This document shows positions 31,675 through 34,672 of a stretch of DNA of 34,672 nt, piece by piece (position 1 is the first letter of the stretch; each line of letters starts with the position of its first letter). Under the pieces are notes generated by a model. The model saw only the letters and a list, made by a program, of their open reading frames with translations. It made no database searches and was not told where the DNA came from. The translations under genes and the position numbers were made by a program. The stretch is from NCBI GenBank assembly GCA_023667385.1, contig JAMPAE010000003.1:1-34672 (forward strand). Direction: 5' to 3'. The DNA is from Ruminococcus sp. (GTDB lineage Bacteria > Bacillota > Clostridia > Oscillospirales > Acutalibacteraceae).

Positions 31675-34197
31675 TTATTTTGTTGTTACTTTTGCTTTTT
31701 CTGCTTTAATTGCTTTTTTCATCAGCTTTGTTTCTTTGCTCGGTCTGAACAACATAAAGAGCATGAATGCAAGAACAATCAGTGCAACAATGAAGCCGAT
31801 GATGCTGCCGCTGCCGGTGAACATCTTGCCGAACTGGTTGATCATCAATGCAACAAGATAAGCAAAGCCGCACTGATATGCGATTGCAAAAGCAGTCCAT
31901 TTGCCGTTGTTCATTTCACGCTTGATTGCGCCCATTGCGGCAAAGCACGGTGCGCAAAGCAGGTTAAATGCAAGGAATGAATAGCCCGCAACCGATGTGA
32001 ATGCGCCTGCAAGGTTGCTATAGACACTGCCTGCACCGCTGTAAAGAATGCCAAGTGTACCAACAATGTTTTCTTTTGCAACAAGGCCTGTGATTGATGC
32101 AACGGCTGCCTGCCAGTTACCCCAGCCAAGCGGTTTGAAGAGCCATGCGAATGCGTTACCGATAACAGCAAGGATGCTCTTGTCAATTTCTTCTTCTGCA
32201 AGCATACGGAATGAACCGTCAACAACACCGAAGTATGTGGTGAACCAAATTACGATTGTTGAAAGGAGAATGATTGTGCCTGCCTTTTTGATGAATGACC
32301 AGCCACGCTCCCACATTGAACGCATAACATTTGAGAAAGTCGGCCAGTGATAAGCGGGAAGTTCCATAACAAACGGTGCGGCTTCACCCTCAAAAGCGGT
32401 GGTTTTCTTGAGCGCAATACCTGAAACAATGATTGCAACCATGCCCATGAAATATGCTGACGGTGCAACCCACCATGCGCCGCCGAAGATTGCGCCTGCG
32501 ATCATGGCGATGAACGGAAGCTTTGCTCCGCAAGGGATGAACGTTGTTGTCATGATGGTCATGCGTCGGTCACGTTCATTTTCAATGGTTCTTGAAGCCA
32601 TGATGCCGGGAATGCCGCAGCCGGTACCGATGAGAATGGGGATGAACGATTTACCGGACAAACCGAAGCGGCGGAAAATTCTGTCGAGCACGAATGCGAT
32701 ACGAGACATATAGCCGCAAGCCTCAAGGAACGCAAGGAAGATGAACAAAACAAGAATCTGCGGAACGAATCCGAGAACTGCGCCAACACCGGCTACGATA
32801 CCGTCAAGCACAAGACCTGAAAGCCAATCAGCGCAATTTGTTTTTTCAAGAAGATTGCCAACAAGAACGGGAACGCCCGGTACCCAAATGCCGAAATCGG
32901 CAGGGTCAGGCTCAGCATAGCCGTTTTTGTCATATACTGCAAGTGCTTCTTTAAGCTCTGCACCTGTTGATGATGCTTCTTCTTCAGCAAGGGTTTCCTC
33001 GTCCTCAACCATATAGGTTGCTTTATCTGTGTCAGCAAACTGAGCTGCAAATTTTGTAAGCTCTGCTTTTGCGGTTTCTTCGCTGAAGTTTTCATCTTCT
33101 GTGTCAAGTGCGCCCTCAACTGCTTCTGTGTCAATTTCGTTGTCGGAAGCATAGCTGATGAAGCCGTTGACGACCTGGGAAGCCTCGCCGAATTCATCGG
33201 CAACTTCAACATATGCCTTTGTGCCGACGCCGAAGAAGTGCCAGCCGTCACCGAACACGCCATCGTTTGCCCAGTCAGTTGCCCAGCCGCCGACTGTTGT
33301 GACTGAGATGTAATAAACAAGGAACATGATAACTGCAAAAATCGGAAGTGCTGCCCATCGGTTGGTTACAACACGGTCAATTTTATCCGAAGTTGAAAGT
33401 CCGCCGACTCTTTTCTTTTTCAGGCAACCTTTGATGATTTCAGCTATGTAAACATATCTTTCATTTGTGATGATGCTTTCTGAGTCATCGTCAAGTTCTT
33501 CTTCTGCCGCCTGAATGTCCTTTTCAATGTGCGAAAGAACAGTTTCATCAAGCTTCAACTGCTCAAGTGCTTTTTCGTCACGCTCAAAAATTTTGATTGC
33601 ATACCAACGCTGCTGCTCAAGCGGCATTTCGTGAACCGCTGCCTCCTCAATGTGAGCAATTGCGTGTTCAACTGCACCTGAGAACGTGTGCATCGGAACT
33701 GTTTTTTCTTTTTCAGCCGCTTCAATTGCTGCTTTTGCGGCTTCCATTGTGCCTTCACCTTTGAGGGCAGAAATTTCAACAACCTTGCAGCCAAGTGATT
33801 TTGAAAGCTGATCAATGTTGATTTTGTCGCCGTTTTTGCGAACAACGTCCATCATGTTGATTGCAACAACAACAGGAATTCCAAGCTCGGTGAGCTGAGT
33901 TGTGAGATAAAGGTTTCTTTCAAGGTTTGTGCCGTCAACAATGTTCAAAATTGCATCCGGTCTTTCTCCGATAAGATAGTTTCTTGCAACAACTTCTTCC
34001 AGTGTATACGGTGACAATGAATAAATACCCGGAAGGTCGGTGATGATTACATTGTCATTCTTTTTGAGCTTGCCTTCCTTTTTTTCAACCGTAACTCCCG
34101 GCCAGTTTCCAACGAACTGGTTTGAACCTGTCAGCGCATTAAACAAGGTTGTTTTGCCGCAGTTAGGGTTACCTGCAAGAGCAATTCTTAAATTCAT
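31675..34197 (-). CDS. feoB: Ferrous iron transport protein FeoB, long form
   Basis: 840 residues, longer than the common 650-750. The GTPase shows G1 GNPNCGKTT (8-16), DLPGIYSLSP (G3) and NMMD (G4), then the helical GDI-like part to about residue 270. The first membrane helix (LPIFAVIMFLVYYISVT) is followed by a loop (about residues 315-445) with an acidic insert: 30 Asp/Glu, five Lys and no Arg in 107 residues. Gate 1 follows with IGTGCGIPGIMASRTIENER and TFIPCGAKLPF, and the last helices contain FLAFNLLCAPCFAAMGAIKREM. The C-terminus adds two helices and a Lys-rich tail. It takes up Fe2+ with the FeoA proteins. GAAAGG precedes the ATG. It lies 84 bases behind feoA, with two hairpins in that gap. 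Confidence 0.95.
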   Translation of the reverse strand: MNLRIALAGNPNCGKTTLFNALTGSNQFVGNWPGVTVEKKEGKLKKNDNVIITDLPGIYSLSPYTLEEVVARNYLIGERPDAILNIVDGTNLERNLYLTTQLTELGIPVVVAINMMDVVRKNGDKINIDQLSKSLGCKVVEISALKGEGTMEAAKAAIEAAEKEKTVPMHTFSGAVEHAIAHIEEAAVHEMPLEQQRWYAIKIFERDEKALEQLKLDETVLSHIEKDIQAAEEELDDDSESIITNERYVYIAEIIKGCLKKKRVGGLSTSDKIDRVVTNRWAALPIFAVIMFLVYYISVTTVGGWATDWANDGVFGDGWHFFGVGTKAYVEVADEFGEASQVVNGFISYASDNEIDTEAVEGALDTEDENFSEETAKAELTKFAAQFADTDKATYMVEDEETLAEEEASSTGAELKEALAVYDKNGYAEPDPADFGIWVPGVPVLVGNLLEKTNCADWLSGLVLDGIVAGVGAVLGFVPQILVLFIFLAFLEACGYMSRIAFVLDRIFRRFGLSGKSFIPILIGTGCGIPGIMASRTIENERDRRMTIMTTTFIPCGAKLPFIAMIAGAIFGGAWWVAPSAYFMGMVAIIVSGIALKKTTAFEGEAAPFVMELPAYHWPTFSNVMRSMWERGWSFIKKAGTIILLSTIVIWFTTYFGVVDGSFRMLAEEEIDKSILAVIGNAFAWLFKPLGWGNWQAAVASITGLVAKENIVGTLGILYSGAGSVYSNLAGAFTSVAGYSFLAFNLLCAPCFAAMGAIKREMNNGKWTAFAIAYQCGFAYLVALMINQFGKMFTGSGSIIGFIVALIVLAFMLFMLFRPSKETKLMKKAIKAEKAKVTTK

Positions 34198-34219
34198 GCT
34201 GTCTCATCCTTTCTTGTTT

Positions 34220-34271
34220 CAACAATTAGCTTTTGCTAACTGTTGCTCTTAAAAAATGGGGATAAATCCCC
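34220..34271 (-). promoter_or_regulatory. Two hairpins between feoA and feoB, first one terminator-like
   Basis: Minus strand: GGGGATTTATCCCC (34271-34258) folds into a GC stem followed by ATTTTTT, a short intrinsic-terminator arrangement. Then CAACAGTTAGC (34245-34235) pairs with GCTAATTGTTG (34230-34220) over AAAA, with one G-T wobble. The FeoB ribosome site follows. The first stem could reduce read-through into feoB; the second shares the TTAGC/GCTAA core also seen at the marR operator. Confidence 0.5.
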
Positions 34272-34281
34272 GATTATGTAC

Positions 34282-34506
34282 TTATTCCACTTCAATCATT
34301 TCCGCATCAGCTTTTCTCAGTGAAAGCTCATATCCACGAACGGTGATTTCAATCGGGTCTCCAAGCGGTGCAACCTTGCGGATGTAAATTTCAACACCTT
34401 TTGTGATGCCCATATCCATGATTCTGCGTTTGATTGCGCCCTGACCGTTGATTTTTGTAACCTTTACGGTTGAGCCGACTTTTGTTTCTTTGAGTGTACC
34501 CATCAT
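34282..34506 (-). CDS. feoA: FeoA-family ferrous iron transport protein
   Basis: 74 residues with the SH3-like FeoA fold: GTLKETKVGSTVKVTKINGQGAIKRRIMDMGITKGVEIYIRKVAPLGDPIEITVRGYELSLRKADAEMIEV. The blocks RRIMDMGITKG, PLGDPIEI and GYELSLRKADAEMI are typical. FeoA binds the cytoplasmic GTPase part of FeoB and modulates uptake. Two adjacent ATGs (34506 and 34503) follow AGGAGG at five and eight bases; either could serve. It lies between a second FeoA frame upstream and feoB downstream, so the operon has two FeoA proteins in tandem, common in clostridia. Confidence 0.93.
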   Translation of the reverse strand: MMGTLKETKVGSTVKVTKINGQGAIKRRIMDMGITKGVEIYIRKVAPLGDPIEITVRGYELSLRKADAEMIEVE

Positions 34507-34526
34507 CTGTTCCTCCTTATCATAAG

Positions 34527-34672
34527 TTAAACCATGATTTTCTGTGCCATCTCTTTGCTGACGGCAACACGTGATTCCTTAACATTCACAATCAGGTTGC
34601 CCGCAAGAGTGTTCACAATGGTAACCGTTCCGCCAACAACAAAGCCAAGGTTTTCAAGATGTTTTTTCACCT
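34527..34672 (-). CDS. feoA: FeoA-family protein, C-terminal part (5' end outside the window)
   Basis: The reverse strand reads from the right edge to a TAA at 34527: VKKHLENLGFVVGGTVTIVN, TLAGNLIVNVKESRVAVSKE and MAQKIMV. These match the second half of FeoA: HLExLGFVxGxxVxVV, GGNLIVNVKxSRxAL, MAxKI. It stops 21 bases before the downstream FeoA start (34506). It is the first visible gene of the feo operon at this edge. The N-terminal half and the operon promoter are beyond the window. Confidence 0.85.
   Translation of the reverse strand, partial: VKKHLENLGFVVGGTVTIVNTLAGNLIVNVKESRVAVSKEMAQKIMV

Noticed and set aside
1..34672. tRNA, rRNA, insertion sequence or phage attachment site
   Set aside because: None was recognised on reading both strands; no transposase or integrase motif was found.

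Overview
The window looks like chromosome from a low-to-medium GC, Gram-positive gut anaerobe of the Clostridia, most likely Oscillospiraceae/Ruminococcaceae. I infer this from strong AGGAGG ribosome binding sites, sigma-A type promoters with 17-base spacers, the Firmicutes-type feo operon with a DtxR regulator and a Cys-rich partner, two-gene MdlB-like ABC exporters under MarR control, a very large CxxC-repeat secreted protein, and an extragenic repeat of the CTCCCTC/GAGGGAG type that I associate with gut clostridia. No IS element, phage gene, CRISPR array, tRNA or rRNA was seen.

Layout. 1-680 (minus): the 5' end of mfd, running off the left edge, preceded by a 48-residue small ORF with its own consensus promoter. 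695-6299 (minus): a carbohydrate operon, pgcA-type phosphohexomutase, NifU-like protein, GH38 alpha-mannosidase and DUF1275 membrane protein. 6303-12540 (minus): a single 2030-residue secreted protein with its own promoter and terminator. 12613-12787: extragenic repeat and a terminator. 12801-13814 (minus): CaCA-family antiporter. 13895-18108 (minus): MarR regulator and two half-size ABC exporters, with tandem operator palindromes at the promoter. 18160-20305 (plus): a lone FeoB paralogue, divergent from marR. 20323-21074: a short GNAT-like gene and a 54-residue membrane peptide. 21089-22921 (minus): glmS. 22977-25470 (plus): YdcF-like protein, SecB-like protein, DUF1292 protein, then a LysR regulator. 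25472-27672 (minus): TIM-barrel sugar isomerase-like protein and an exported metallophosphoesterase. 27721-29888 (minus): ECF sigma factor, membrane protein with ankyrin-like C-terminus and a secreted or anchored protein. 29897-30933 (minus): Gfo/Idh/MocA oxidoreductase behind a terminator-like leader structure. 30987-34672 (minus): feoA (partial at the right edge), feoA, feoB, Cys-rich FeoB partner and DtxR-family regulator.

How they work together. The feo operon is a complete ferrous iron uptake module with its likely regulator as last gene; the separate FeoB at 18309 lacks FeoA and may serve another condition or metal. PgcA and GlmS feed cell-envelope sugar pathways. The MarR/ABC cluster looks like an inducible drug or peptide exporter. 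The ECF cluster looks like an envelope sensing system whose membrane partner would hold the sigma factor inactive.

The least explained items are the giant CxxC-repeat protein and its Cys/aromatic C-terminal tail, the small ORF upstream of mfd, the ECF/ankyrin operon, the SecB-like protein in an apparent monoderm, and the leader structure before the Gfo/Idh gene. All function calls come from reading sequence motifs; no database search was run.
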